NCBI GenBank assembly: GCA_020638395.1
Contig: JACKIP010000007.1
Span: 19,206-83,205 of the forward strand
Direction of reading: 5' to 3'
Origin: Rhodospirillales bacterium
Lineage (GTDB): Bacteria; Pseudomonadota; Alphaproteobacteria; Micavibrionales; Micavibrionaceae
Length of the DNA stretch: 64,000 nucleotides
Below, one piece after another: positions 1 through 8,456 of this stretch. The notes below the pieces were generated by a model. That model had not been told where the DNA came from. It saw nothing but the letters and a program-made list of their open reading frames with translations, and searched no databases. The translations under genes were made by a program, and so were the position numbers. Position 1 is the first letter of the stretch. Each line of letters opens with the position of its first letter.

Positions 1-1446
1 GATCTGAGACTTATAACGCACGTTGACCTCATAACGGTGGCGGTGCCGTTCGCTGAGTTCATCTGCGCCGTAGATGCTGCGCACTTTCGAGCCCTCTTTC
101 AGGGTCGCGGGATAAGCTCCCAGACGCATCGTGCCGCCGAGATCATCATTCCCGGAGCGTTGTTCTGTATCATTGCCGCGCACCCATTCCGTCATCAGGC
201 CGACAACCGGGACGTCGCATTCGCCAAACTCGGTTGATCCGGCCCCTTTCAGACCGACGACATTTCGTGCGGCTTCTATGACCGCCATTTGCATGCCGAG
301 GCAAATCCCGAAATAGGGAATATTATGCTCCCGCGCATATTGAACAGCTTTGATTTTTCCTTCAGCTCCGCGGGCGCCGAACCCGCCGGGGACCAGAATT
401 CCGTGAACGTTTTTCAAGGCTGAGACGATATCCTCTTCGTGATGATCGAATTCGCTGGCATCGACAAATTTAAGTTTGACCTTGACGTTATTGGCGATTC
501 CCCCGTGAGAGAGGGCCTCATTAAGAGACTTGTAGCTATCGGTCAGGTTCGTATATTTCCCGACGATGGCGATGGTGACATCTCCCTCCGGCTCTTTGAT
601 TCGGCGCACAATTTCCTGCCATTTGCTCAGTTCCGGGGCCGGAGACTCCGTCATCCGGAAAGCATCAATGACCTGATCGTCCAGCCCCTCGGCGTGATAG
701 GTGAGGGGGACTTCATAAATTGATGACGCATCCAGTGCAGGAATGACCTTGGTCTGATCGATATTGCAGAACAGAGCAATCTTGCGCAGTTCTTCCGCTT
801 CAATCGGACGGTCTGCACGGCAAAGCAGAATATTTGGACGAATTCCGGCGCTCATCAACTCTTTGACAGAGTGCTGGGTTGGTTTTGTTTTCAGCTCTCC
901 CGCGGTCGGGATGTAGGGCAGCAGGGTCATGTGAATGTACAGGGCGCGGTCATGCCCGACTTCATTGCCGAATTGCCGGATGGCTTCCAGGAACGGCAGT
1001 CCCTCAATATCGCCGACGGTTCCGCCGATCTCGCAGATTACAAAATCCGCCGAGCCGTCTTTTTCCCGGATAAAATCCTTAATTTCGTTGGTAATGTGCG
1101 GGATGACCTGAATGGTCGCACCGAGGTAATCTCCGCGCCGTTCTTTCTGCAACACGCTCAGATAGATGCGCCCGGTGGTCGTGTTGTCCTTTTTGGTTGC
1201 CGGGCGACCTGTGAAGCGCTCGTAATGACCAAGGTCCAGATCTGCCTCTGCGCCGTCATCTGTGACGAACACTTCGCCGTGTTGGAAGGGACTCATGGTT
1301 CCCGGATCGACGTTCAGGTAAGGATCAAGTTTGCAGATGCGGACGCTGTACCCTCTGGCCTGCAATAAGGCTCCCAGCGCAGCGGAGGCGAGGCCTTTGC
1401 CCAAAGAGGACACCACGCCGCCAGTCATAAAAATAAATCGTGTCAT
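1..1446 (-). CDS. pyrG: CTP synthase (partial, C-terminus beyond window)
   Basis: Makes CTP from UTP, ATP and glutamine in the cytoplasm; last step of de novo pyrimidine nucleotide synthesis. Reading the minus strand from ATG at 1446 gives MTRFIFMTGGVVSSLGKG, the conserved synthetase start, then LDPYLNVDPGTMSPFQHGEV, and GGTVGDIEGLPF. The glutaminase half follows with its nucleophile motif GICLGMQ. The frame stays open to base 1, giving 482 of the usual ~540 residues, so only the end of the glutaminase domain is missing. An AGGGAA ribosome site precedes the start. secG ends 12 bp upstream, so tpiA-secG-pyrG probably form one transcript. Confidence 0.97.
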   Translation of the reverse strand, partial: MTRFIFMTGGVVSSLGKGLASAALGALLQARGYSVRICKLDPYLNVDPGTMSPFQHGEVFVTDDGAEADLDLGHYERFTGRPATKKDNTTTGRIYLSVLQKERRGDYLGATIQVIPHITNEIKDFIREKDGSADFVICEIGGTVGDIEGLPFLEAIRQFGNEVGHDRALYIHMTLLPYIPTAGELKTKPTQHSVKELMSAGIRPNILLCRADRPIEAEELRKIALFCNIDQTKVIPALDASSIYEVPLTYHAEGLDDQVIDAFRMTESPAPELSKWQEIVRRIKEPEGDVTIAIVGKYTNLTDSYKSLNEALSHGGIANNVKVKLKFVDASEFDHHEEDIVSALKNVHGILVPGGFGARGAEGKIKAVQYAREHNIPYFGICLGMQMAVIEAARNVVGLKGAGSTEFGECDVPVVGLMTEWVRGNDTEQRSGNDDLGGTMRLGAYPATLKEGSKVRSIYGADELSERHRHRYEVNVRYKSQI

Positions 1447-1458
1447 GTTTCCCTGTTT

Positions 1459-1938
1459 TTAGTCTCCGATGGGGACGGAAGGTTTTTCTTCTGGCTCGGG
1501 TGTAGCCGATTCTGCATCGGGTTTCAATTCTAAAGTTTGATCTGCCGGCCCATTTTCCGCAACATCTGGTGTGACGGTCGTTTTCGGAGCTGTTGTCTCT
1601 GAGGTGTCTGTGGATTCTGCCGGAGCTGCTGTGACTGAACTATCGGTCGGGACTGCGATGGTTTTTTCTTCCGGGGCGTAAGTTTCAAGGATTCCGCCTG
1701 ATTTATGATGCGCCCCGGCCATGATCGCCAGAGTCAGGCTGGTGACAAAAAAGCAGGCCGCAAAAAAGGCGGTCATTCTGGTCAGGGCACTGGCTGTGCC
1801 ACGAGCACTGGCAAAGCTGCCCAGCCCGCCGCCTCCGCCGCCAATCCCCAGCCCGCCGCCTTCAGAGCGCTGGATCAGGACCAGACCGATAATCGTAACG
1901 GCCAGAATAAGGTGTATAACTAAAACGACGTTTTCCAT
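1459..1938 (-). CDS. secG: Preprotein translocase subunit SecG
   Basis: Small inner-membrane partner of SecYE that helps drive protein export. The first 75 residues match SecG: a membrane helix at about 3-22, the RSEGGGLG-type glycine-rich loop (IQRSEGGGLGIGGGGGGLG), and a second helix at about 52-73. A tail of some 80 residues follows, rich in Thr, Pro and acidic residues; such tails are variable in alphaproteobacteria and no function is inferred. It lies between tpiA and pyrG on the same strand with short gaps, a common alphaproteobacterial arrangement. Confidence 0.93.
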   Translation of the reverse strand: MENVVLVIHLILAVTIIGLVLIQRSEGGGLGIGGGGGGLGSFASARGTASALTRMTAFFAACFFVTSLTLAIMAGAHHKSGGILETYAPEEKTIAVPTDSSVTAAPAESTDTSETTAPKTTVTPDVAENGPADQTLELKPDAESATPEPEEKPSVPIGD

Positions 1939-1995
1939 TTTTTTGTTTCTTTATTGTTATTTCTTATTTCTTATTTTTCAAATCTATTCAAGTGG

Positions 1996-2739
1996 TTACG
2001 CTGCGCGGATGATCTCCAGGAAATCATCTGCTTTTAAACTTGCCCCACCAACCAGAGCGCCATTTACATTCGGGACGGCGAAAATCTCGGCGGCATTGGA
2101 GGGTTTTACGGAGCCGCCATACAGAATACGGAACTTCCCGCCATCGGAAAATCTCTTTTGCAGTTGTGCACGAATAAAGGCATGCATGGCGCGGATATCA
2201 TCGGCCGAGGCGGTTTTTCCTGTCCCGATTGCCCAGACCGGCTCATAGGCAATAACCGTATTTTCTGCGGTTGCGCAATCGGGAATAGCTTCTGCAAGCT
2301 GGGTTTCTACGACATTTTCCTGACGTCCGGCATCTCGTTCTGCTTCCAATTCTCCAACACAGATAATGGTGACCAGATCGTGCTCGTGTGCCTTGACTGC
2401 TTTTCGGGAAATTAGCGGGTTGGTTTCATTTTGATATTGCCGGCGTTCTGAATGTCCCAGAATGACATGCGTGCATCCGGCTTCTGCGATCATGCTAGCA
2501 GAAATTTGTCCGGTATACGCGCCGTTTTCCTGATCCGAGCAATCCTGAGCCCCTACCGCGATATCCGCTTCCTCGCATTCAAACTGGACCCCTTCCATAT
2601 TGATAAAGGGTGGGCAGACCAGAATATCTGTCTTGCTTTTTAAAGAGGCATTCAGGCGCTCGGCAATCTCCCGCGCAAGAGTTGTGCCATCTCGTGCACC
2701 GCCATTCATTTTCCAGTTTCCAGCAATTAATTTTTTCAT
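1996..2739 (-). CDS. tpiA: Triose-phosphate isomerase
   Basis: Interconverts dihydroxyacetone phosphate and glyceraldehyde 3-phosphate in glycolysis and gluconeogenesis. Full length (247 aa). Visible family motifs are the N-terminal GNWKMNG with the substrate-binding lysine (K10), ILGHSERR with the catalytic histidine, AYEPVWAIGTG with the catalytic glutamate and flexible loop 6, and ILYGGSVKP near the phosphate site. First gene of the minus-strand tpiA-secG-pyrG run; its start faces the rrf2 regulator across about 110 bp, so that gap should hold two divergent promoters. Confidence 0.97.
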   Translation of the reverse strand: MKKLIAGNWKMNGGARDGTTLAREIAERLNASLKSKTDILVCPPFINMEGVQFECEEADIAVGAQDCSDQENGAYTGQISASMIAEAGCTHVILGHSERRQYQNETNPLISRKAVKAHEHDLVTIICVGELEAERDAGRQENVVETQLAEAIPDCATAENTVIAYEPVWAIGTGKTASADDIRAMHAFIRAQLQKRFSDGGKFRILYGGSVKPSNAAEIFAVPNVNGALVGGASLKADDFLEIIRAA

Positions 2740-2781
2740 GATGAAACGGTTTTACCCTGCCTTGATCTGAATTGCAATCTC

Positions 2782-2810
2782 TTGACGCAGATATAACGCC
2801 TAAATTTAAT
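2782..2810 (+). promoter_or_regulatory. Candidate sigma-70 promoter for the suf operon
   Basis: TTGACG (2782-2787) and TTTAAT (2805-2810) are separated by 17 bp, about 40 bp before the start of the rrf2 regulator. The match is good but found by eye. The regulator may bind here or just downstream; no clear Rrf2 operator palindrome was identified. Confidence 0.45.
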
Positions 2811-2849
2811 CTGTACATTTTTTGTCCTGTTTACTATATAAGTGTCACC

Positions 2850-3257
2850 ATGTTAAAGCTTTCGAAATTAGCCGATTATGCGGTGATTGTTCTCTCCTCT
2901 TTGGAAATTTCTGGAGATTCTCCGACGCCTGCGTCGGTGCTGTCCCAAAAAACAAAATTGCCGGAGCCGACCGTCGCCAAGGTTTTAAAGCTTCTGGCGG
3001 CAGAAAATTTGGTCATATCGTTGCGCGGGGTAAAAGGAGGCTATACTCTGGCCCGGACATTGTCCCAAATCAGTATTAAGGATGTGATTCAGGCCGTAGA
3101 CGGGCCGGTTACACTAACATCCTGTACCGACTCGGGGGACGGCTGTTGTGATTATGCGGCGCAGTGTACGTTAAACGGGTGCTGGGACCATGTGAATGAG
3201 GCAATTAAAACGGCACTCCAGTCAGTGAGTGTCGCGGATATGCGGAAAGGGAAGTAA
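2850..3257 (+). CDS. Rrf2-family regulator of the suf Fe-S assembly operon
   Basis: Winged-helix transcription factor likely to sense Fe-S status and control the operon that follows. The protein from ATG 2850 (135 aa) begins MLKLSKLADYAVIVLSSL, the typical Rrf2 start. An in-frame upstream extension to 2772 is less likely because it would overlap the promoter. Helix-turn-helix residues lie around LPEPTVAKVLKLL and the wing is KGGYTLAR. Cysteines in TSCTDSGDGCC, QCT and NGCWDHV are the expected cluster ligands of the SUF-regulator subgroup. The next gene starts directly after its stop codon, so they are co-transcribed. Confidence 0.9.
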   Translation: MLKLSKLADYAVIVLSSLEISGDSPTPASVLSQKTKLPEPTVAKVLKLLAAENLVISLRGVKGGYTLARTLSQISIKDVIQAVDGPVTLTSCTDSGDGCCDYAAQCTLNGCWDHVNEAIKTALQSVSVADMRKGK

Positions 3258-3881
3258 ATGGCATATAAAAGCTATTCTTTTTTAGGAACGTCAATTTCTC
3301 AGGGCTATTTTGACGAAACAGGCAAAGGCTGGGTTGTGCGGTTATTTGAGAAATTGAATACAGACAAGCCGGGTCATTATTTTCTAAGTCTTTTGGCGCG
3401 CTCAGGTGATCGTAGTTATGATTTATGGCATCGTTTGTGCTCTGAGGCTATCCAAAGGCAAAACGACGGTGTGATTATCGAAGTGTCCTGTAATGATTTG
3501 GTGCGGCAAGGCTCGATCGAGGCGCAAACAGACCTTTCCAAAGGCATTCGTATGGAGTTATGGGGGTGCTTGCTTGAGCTTGCCAAAAAGAATTTTTCTG
3601 AAGTCTATGTCACAAGCGGATTACCTAAAAATGAAGAGCGTATGGCGGCGACAAGAATATCGGATTGGAATGTCTGGTACAAAAATGAAGATATTCAGGA
3701 ATATAATGCGGACGTAAAAGTGCTGTGTGCCCAAAATAACGTTCCGTTCATTCACTTGTTTCCTGAGCCGGATCATGCGGCTTATAAAGAAACACTGGAA
3801 GATGCCGTGCATCCGAATACGCAAGGGCATGAAATGATTGCGGAAGCGGCCTATAAAAAATTTAAAGAGTTGGGATTTTAA
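3258..3881 (+). CDS. SGNH/GDSL-family hydrolase
   Basis: Probable cytoplasmic esterase or lipase of the SGNH fold; no signal peptide. Block I is FLGTSISQGY, where the usual GDS is GTS and Ser12 is the likely nucleophile. ARSGDRSYDL resembles block II, SCNDL resembles block III (GxND), and EDAVHPNTQGH near the C-terminus supplies the Asp182-x-x-His185 pair. Full length at 207 aa. It starts on the base after the rrf2 stop codon and ends 2 bp before the next gene, so it is part of the suf transcript. Its substrate and any link to Fe-S assembly are unknown. Confidence 0.82.
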   Translation: MAYKSYSFLGTSISQGYFDETGKGWVVRLFEKLNTDKPGHYFLSLLARSGDRSYDLWHRLCSEAIQRQNDGVIIEVSCNDLVRQGSIEAQTDLSKGIRMELWGCLLELAKKNFSEVYVTSGLPKNEERMAATRISDWNVWYKNEDIQEYNADVKVLCAQNNVPFIHLFPEPDHAAYKETLEDAVHPNTQGHEMIAEAAYKKFKELGF

Positions 3882-3883
3882 AA

Positions 3884-4246
3884 ATGACAAACATACTTGA
3901 AACATGGCTGCTGGCATATAAAGATGCATGGGAAACGCAAAATCCTGATAAGATCGTTCAGATTTTTACGGAGGATGCCGTTTACTGGGAAACCCCTTTC
4001 CTGAAACATGAGGGGCGAGACGCCATATATCAGTATTGGAAAGACGTGCCGGGTGCTCAAAAGGATATTTCTTTTCGTTATAAAATTTTAAATGCTGATG
4101 AAGGATTATCGCACTGGTCGGCGACCTTTTTTGCCGGAGGACGCTCTCATGAGTTGGACGGGATTTTTATGCTGACATTTGATGCGCAGGGGCGTTGCCA
4201 AGTTTTGCGCGAATGGTGGCATTCGAAAGAAAATAGCTGTAGTTGA
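3884..4246 (+). CDS. SnoaL-like / NTF2-fold protein
   Basis: Small (120 aa) cytoplasmic protein with the pattern of the SnoaL-like/NTF2 superfamily. There is an N-terminal helix pair (LLAYKDAWETQNPDKIVQIF), the typical TEDAVYWETPF segment, GRDAIYQYW, and C-terminal strands ending in REWWHSKE. Members act as isomerases, ketosteroid-type enzymes or ligand binders; no catalytic role can be assigned here. It starts 2 bp after the SGNH hydrolase and ends 6 bp before sufB, so it is transcribed with the suf genes. Confidence 0.75.
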   Translation: MTNILETWLLAYKDAWETQNPDKIVQIFTEDAVYWETPFLKHEGRDAIYQYWKDVPGAQKDISFRYKILNADEGLSHWSATFFAGGRSHELDGIFMLTFDAQGRCQVLREWWHSKENSCS

Positions 4247-4252
4247 TAAAAT

Positions 4253-5725
4253 ATGCCCGCAATTGAAACAGAGACCATTGAAAAAGTCGCGGCGCTGGAA
4301 AAATACAGCGCGGGCTTTGTTACGGACATTGAATCCGACAAAGCCCCCAAGGGCTTAAACGAAGATATTATCCGTTTTATCTCGGCGAAGAAGAACGAGC
4401 CACAATGGCTTCTGGACTGGCGGTTGAAAGCCTATGCGCGCTGGCTGAAAATGCCGGAGCCGCGCTGGGCCAAGGTTGAGTTTCCGGAGCTGGATTATCA
4501 GGATGCTTATTATTACGCGGCCCCAAAGACGCAGGATCGCCCCAAATCTTTGGAGGAGGTCGATCCGAAATTATTGGAGACCTATGCGAAGCTGGGGATT
4601 TCTCTGAAAGAACAGGAAATTCTGGCCGGCGTCGAAGGGACACAAAACATGGTCGCGGTCGATGTGGTGTTTGACTCGGTGTCTGTGGCGACCACGTTTA
4701 AGGAAAAGCTGAAAGAGGCCGGCGTGATTTTCTGTTCCATGTCCGAAGCGGTGCGAGAGCATCCGGATCTGGTGCGGAAATATCTCGGCTCGGTAGTGCC
4801 CTATGCCGATAACAAGCATGCCTGTTTGAACTCTGCGGTCTTTACGGATGGCTCGTTCGTGTATATCCCCGAAGGCGTCCGTTGCCCGATGGAGCTGTCC
4901 ACTTATTTCCGCATGAATGAGCTGAAAACCGGGCAATTTGAACGGACTCTCATTATTGCGGATAAAGGTTCTTATGTGTCGTATCTGGAGGGCTGTACCG
5001 CGCCGATGCGTGATGAAAACCAGTTGCACGCGGCGGTGGTGGAGCTGATTGCGCACGAAGATGCGGAGATTAAATACTCGACCGTGCAAAACTGGTATCC
5101 CGGCGACGAAAACGGCAAGGGCGGGATCTATAACTTTGTGACCAAGCGGGGCCTGTGCGAAGGACGTAACGCAAAGATCTCATGGACGCAGGTCGAAACC
5201 GGCTCGGCGATTACATGGAAGTATCCGTCCTGTATCCTCAAGGGCGATAACTCGCAGGGGGAGTTTTACTCGGTGGCGATTACCAACGGGCACCAGCAGG
5301 CCGATACCGGCACAAAAATGATCCATATCGGCAAAAATACCAAAAGCCGGATTGTTTCCAAAGGGATTGCTGCGGGAAAATCGGACAGCACCTATCGCGG
5401 ACTGGTCAAGATCATGCCTGCTGCCGATGGGGCGCGGAATTTTACCCAGTGCGACAGCTTGCTGATCGGCTCTCAGTGCGGCGCGCATACGGTGCCCTAT
5501 ATCGAAAGCAAAAATCATAGTGCGATGCTGGAGCACGAAGCGACAACTTCGAAAATTGGCGAAGACCAGCTCTTTTACTGCCAGCAACGCGGCATGAGCG
5601 AAGAAGAAGCCGTCGCCCTGATCGTCAATGGATTTTGCAAAGACGTGCTGCAACACCTGCCGATGGAATTCGCCGTCGAAGCGCAGAAACTGGTGGGGAT
5701 TAGTCTGGAGGGGAGCGTTGGGTAA
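4253..5725 (+). CDS. sufB: Fe-S cluster assembly scaffold SufB
   Basis: Scaffold subunit of the SufBCD complex, on which Fe-S clusters are built before transfer to target proteins. Full length (490 aa). Diagnostic stretches include YIPEGVRCPMELSTYFR, SYLEGCTAPMRDE, the SQCGAHTVPYIES region, the EATTSKIGEDQLFYCQQRG core and MSEEEAVALIVNGFCKDVL at the C-terminus. It is separated from its partner sufC by about 890 bp holding repeats, a GIY-YIG gene and a small membrane-protein gene. sufB and sufC are usually adjacent, so this gap looks like an insertion. Confidence 0.97.
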   Translation: MPAIETETIEKVAALEKYSAGFVTDIESDKAPKGLNEDIIRFISAKKNEPQWLLDWRLKAYARWLKMPEPRWAKVEFPELDYQDAYYYAAPKTQDRPKSLEEVDPKLLETYAKLGISLKEQEILAGVEGTQNMVAVDVVFDSVSVATTFKEKLKEAGVIFCSMSEAVREHPDLVRKYLGSVVPYADNKHACLNSAVFTDGSFVYIPEGVRCPMELSTYFRMNELKTGQFERTLIIADKGSYVSYLEGCTAPMRDENQLHAAVVELIAHEDAEIKYSTVQNWYPGDENGKGGIYNFVTKRGLCEGRNAKISWTQVETGSAITWKYPSCILKGDNSQGEFYSVAITNGHQQADTGTKMIHIGKNTKSRIVSKGIAAGKSDSTYRGLVKIMPAADGARNFTQCDSLLIGSQCGAHTVPYIESKNHSAMLEHEATTSKIGEDQLFYCQQRGMSEEEAVALIVNGFCKDVLQHLPMEFAVEAQKLVGISLEGSVG

Positions 5726-5753
5726 GTTACTAGCTTAATTAAAATAGTATATC

Positions 5754-5847
5754 CGTCATTCCCCGGATTTGCTTTGCAAATCCTAGGGGAATCTACAAAG
5801 GCGTCTGGATTGCCATATAATTTTCTCCGAAAATTCGGGCAATGACG
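5754..5847. repeat. Repeat family A copy 1 (palindromic, CGTCATT/AATGACG ends)
   Basis: About 94 bp opening with CGTCATTCCCCGGATTT and closing with GGGCAATGACG, holding two internal hairpins, one of them GGATTTGCTTTGCAAATCC. Similar copies lie at 6179-6273, 6305-6372, 12895-12997 and 18233-18334. This copy lies between sufB and the GIY-YIG gene. Confidence 0.85.
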
Positions 5848-5870
5848 TATCGAAAGATGGGGAGAATAAA

Positions 5871-6164
5871 TTGGAGAAACAGTTCTATGTGTATATTCTG
5901 GCCAGTCGTTATAACGGAACACTCTATACGGGGGTGACTTCAGATTTGCCAAAACGAATATCGGAACATAAAAACGAAATTTATGAAGGATTTACAAAAG
6001 AGCATAACGTGAAAATGCTGGTTTATTACGAAGTTCATGACGATGCCGAAAACGCGATTCACAGAGAAAAGAGACTAAAAAAATACAAGCGGGACTGGAA
6101 AATAAAATTGATCAAGGAGCGTAACCCTCAATGGAAAGATTTATGTGATGAAATTTGTTCATAA
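5871..6164 (+). CDS. GIY-YIG nuclease-domain protein
   Basis: Single-domain GIY-YIG endonuclease-fold protein (97 aa) of the UPF0213/YhbQ-like group. It shows the paired motif as YVYILASRYNGTLYTGVTSD, then the conserved Arg in DLPKRISEHK and the Glu in EVHDDAENAIHREKRLKKYKR. The start is a TTG at 5871 with a GGGAG ribosome site upstream. It sits inside the suf operon between sufB and sufC, bracketed by family A repeats on both sides. DNA cleavage is the family expectation; its cellular role is unknown. The flanking repeats suggest it arrived with them or acts on them, which is inference. Confidence 0.85.
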   Translation: MEKQFYVYILASRYNGTLYTGVTSDLPKRISEHKNEIYEGFTKEHNVKMLVYYEVHDDAENAIHREKRLKKYKRDWKIKLIKERNPQWKDLCDEICS

Positions 6165-6178
6165 CATTTCTTATTTGG

Positions 6179-6273
6179 CGTCATTGCCTGAATCTGCGCA
6201 GCAGATTCTAAGGCAATCCAAGTCATATAAATGGATTCCCCTAGGATTTGCTCCGCAAATCCGGGGAATGACG
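6179..6273. repeat. Repeat family A copy 2
   Basis: About 95 bp, in the opposite orientation to copy 1: begins CGTCATTGCCTGAATCTG and ends CCGGGGAATGACG. Lies just after the GIY-YIG gene. Confidence 0.85.
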
Positions 6274-6304
6274 GCTTCTATTGAAATGCAAGAACATCGC
6301 CCTC

Positions 6305-6372
6305 CGTCATCGCCTGAATTTTTGCAGAAAATTCTAAGGCGATCCACAAAAAGGATAAGCCGTCTAATGACG
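6305..6372. repeat. Repeat family A copy 3 (short form)
   Basis: 68 bp opening CGTCATCGCCTGAATTT and closing CTAATGACG, with a hairpin of GAATTTTTGCAGAAAATTC. It keeps one of the two internal hairpins of longer copies. Confidence 0.7.
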
Positions 6373-6392
6373 CTGTTTGGAAAGAAAGACAA

Positions 6393-6635
6393 ATGATAAA
6401 AACATCTTTATTAGCGATAACCTCTGGGGGGCTTATTTACCTGTGGTGTAAAGTTATAATCCTCCTATTTTCAGAAGATCAAGTTGTTGTCGGAGATATG
6501 TCAGGAATTACACCCGGCCACTCCGGATCAAACTACATCTGGTTTATTTTGCTAATATTTCCAACGTTCCTATGGATAAGTTGGGTAAAAACCTTTTTCC
6601 AAAAGAGATTAGAAAACAATGCTCAAAATAAATAA
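6393..6635 (+). CDS. Small two-helix membrane protein
   Basis: 80 residues with two hydrophobic helices (about 5-25 and 47-64) and a basic C-terminal end; no family recognised. It overlaps the start of sufC by 17 bp, so it is probably translationally coupled to it and transcribed with the suf genes. Its position between repeats and sufC suggests that it belongs to the inserted block. It could be a chance reading frame, but the transmembrane pattern and the overlap favour a real gene. Confidence 0.5.
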   Translation: MIKTSLLAITSGGLIYLWCKVIILLFSEDQVVVGDMSGITPGHSGSNYIWFILLIFPTFLWISWVKTFFQKRLENNAQNK

Positions 6636-7368
6636 CTTACACGCACAAATTGACGATAAAGACATCCTGAACGGGATTACGCTGGAGGTTCCGGACGGGG
6701 AGGTGCATGCGATTATGGGGCCAAACGGGTCCGGGAAATCGACGCTCTCCTATGTGCTGGCGGGTCGCGAAGGCTATGAGGTCACCGACGGAACAGCGAC
6801 GTTGGACGGGGAAGACCTGCTGGATTTGTCCCCCGAAGAGCGCGCTGCGAAAGGTATTTTTCTGGCCTTCCAATATCCTGTTGAAATTCCGGGCGTGCAG
6901 GGGACCATGTTCCTGAAAACGGCGATGAACGCTCTGCGGAAGCAGCGCGGAGACCCGGAACTTGATGCGCTTGGATTTTTAAAGCTGATGAAAGAAAAGA
7001 CAGCAAAATTAGGTATTTCCGATGAGATGTTAAAGCGCCCTGTGAATGTTGGTTTTTCCGGCGGGGAGAAAAAGCGCAATGAAGTCCTGCAAATGGCGAT
7101 GCTGGAGCCGAAGCTCTGTATTCTGGATGAAACCGATTCCGGGCTGGATATTGACGCTCTGAAAGTTGTCGCGGACGGCGTGAATGCCATGCGCGACGGC
7201 AAGCGCTCCTTTCTGGTGATTACGCACTACCAGCGCTTGCTGGATTACATCAAGCCAGATGTCGTGCATGTGCTGGCACGCGGAAAAATCCTGAAAACCG
7301 GCGGGCCAGAGCTGGCGCACGAGCTGGAAGAAAAAGGCTATGCCGATATATTGGGCGAGGCGGCTTAA
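6619..7368 (+). CDS. sufC: Fe-S cluster assembly ATPase SufC
   Basis: ABC-type ATPase of the SufBCD complex; ATP binding reshapes the scaffold for cluster assembly. Full length (249 aa). The Walker A is GPNGSGKST, the ABC signature GFSGGEKKRNEVLQ, and the Walker B CILDETDSGLD, with the H-loop in ITHYQRLL. sufD begins on the base after its stop codon. Confidence 0.97.
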   Translation: MLKINNLHAQIDDKDILNGITLEVPDGEVHAIMGPNGSGKSTLSYVLAGREGYEVTDGTATLDGEDLLDLSPEERAAKGIFLAFQYPVEIPGVQGTMFLKTAMNALRKQRGDPELDALGFLKLMKEKTAKLGISDEMLKRPVNVGFSGGEKKRNEVLQMAMLEPKLCILDETDSGLDIDALKVVADGVNAMRDGKRSFLVITHYQRLLDYIKPDVVHVLARGKILKTGGPELAHELEEKGYADILGEAA

Positions 7369-8319
7369 ATGATACCGGCTTTGACCCGTGATAACCTCCC
7401 CACGCCGAAAGACGAACGCTGGAAATACACCAATCTTCCGGCGGCGTTAGGGGTTGATCTGGTGTCTGTCGCGCCGCAGCCGGAGGAGGTGCGTGTTATC
7501 CACAGCGCCTGTGGACAAAATGGGGGGCAAGTCGAGGATATCTTGTGGATGGGCGAAGATGGTCAGCAGCAGCGGCCGCGTATGGAGATCGTCGTCGAGG
7601 ACGGTGCCTCCCTGACCGTGATAGAGCGGCATGGAGGGCAGGGGCGCTACTGGAAAAACATGGCAACCGATATTACGGTCGGCGCGAATGCCCGCCTGAT
7701 CCATATTCGCCTGCAGGAAGACAGTCTGGACGCCGTGCAGACGAACATGACGACGCTGAGCATGGCGCGGGACTCTCATTATGACGGCTTCACCCTCAAT
7801 CTGGGTGGGTTGTTAACGCGGCAGGAGGTCGCGGCAGAGCTGAACGGTTCCGGCATCGAGTGCCATCTGCGCGGGGCGAACCTGCTACGCGGAACACAAC
7901 ACAGCGATACAACCATTGTCATCGCGCATCGGGCGCCGCATTGCAGCTCTTATCAGGATTTTCGCACGGTTCTGGACGACCGGGCGCGAGGCGTGTTTCA
8001 AGGCAAAATCTACGTCGATCAAATCGCCCAGAAAACAGATGGCTATCAACTGTCCAAAGCGTTGATGCTCTCCGACGGCGCGGAAATGGACACCAAGCCG
8101 GAGCTGGAGATTTATGCCGATGATGTGAAGTGCTCGCACGGCGCGCTGTCCGGCAAGCTGGATGAGGAGCCTCTGTTTTACATGCGCTCCCGCGGAATTC
8201 CGGAAGAGGCCGCGCGGAGCCTCCTGATACAGTCTTTTATCTCCGAGGTTGTGGATAAAATTGGGGATAACACCATGCATATGGTTGTGGAAGAAAAGGT
8301 ACGGGCATGGTTGGCGTGA
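7369..8319 (+). CDS. sufD: Fe-S cluster assembly protein SufD
   Basis: Partner of SufB in the SufBC2D scaffold complex; needed mainly for iron acquisition and cluster assembly. 316 aa, in the shorter range for SufD. The N-terminal DERWKYTNLPA motif, the GLLTRQE segment and the C-terminal LSDGAEMDTKPELEIYADDV, KCSHGA block and SRGIPEEAARSLLIQSF are typical. It follows sufC directly. Its 3' end overlaps the start of an unlikely long form of the DUF559 gene, but not the chosen short form. Confidence 0.95.
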   Translation: MIPALTRDNLPTPKDERWKYTNLPAALGVDLVSVAPQPEEVRVIHSACGQNGGQVEDILWMGEDGQQQRPRMEIVVEDGASLTVIERHGGQGRYWKNMATDITVGANARLIHIRLQEDSLDAVQTNMTTLSMARDSHYDGFTLNLGGLLTRQEVAAELNGSGIECHLRGANLLRGTQHSDTTIVIAHRAPHCSSYQDFRTVLDDRARGVFQGKIYVDQIAQKTDGYQLSKALMLSDGAEMDTKPELEIYADDVKCSHGALSGKLDEEPLFYMRSRGIPEEAARSLLIQSFISEVVDKIGDNTMHMVVEEKVRAWLA

Positions 8320-8328
8320 AACAAATCC

Positions 8329-8417
8329 CCCTCTCCCGGTCTCGCAACGCTCGACCACCCTCTCCCCCATTTATGGGGGAGAGGGACGCAGGGGCGCAGC
8401 ACCTGCGGGGAGAGGGG
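8329..8417. repeat. CCCTCTCCC-type inverted repeat before DUF559 gene
   Basis: C-rich and G-rich arms (CCCCCTCTCCCGG, CCACCCTCTCCCCCAT, then TGGGGGAGAGGGACG and CGGGGAGAGGGGGC) can form a strong stem. Sequences of this kind commonly precede DUF559 genes in bacterial genomes. It starts 9 bp after the sufD stop codon. Confidence 0.7.
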
Positions 8418-8456
8418 GCAAAACATACGCCGCTTTTGACGCAGCGCGTGCGTTCT

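Noticed and set aside
6145..6396. 83-codon frame after the GIY-YIG gene
   Set aside because: It is read through family A repeats; the codons follow the palindromes, not a protein family, and it overlaps the end of the GIY-YIG gene.
8307..8456. Upstream extension of the DUF559 gene
   Set aside because: Its codons translate the G/C-rich inverted repeat; the internal ATG at 8457 fits the domain start.
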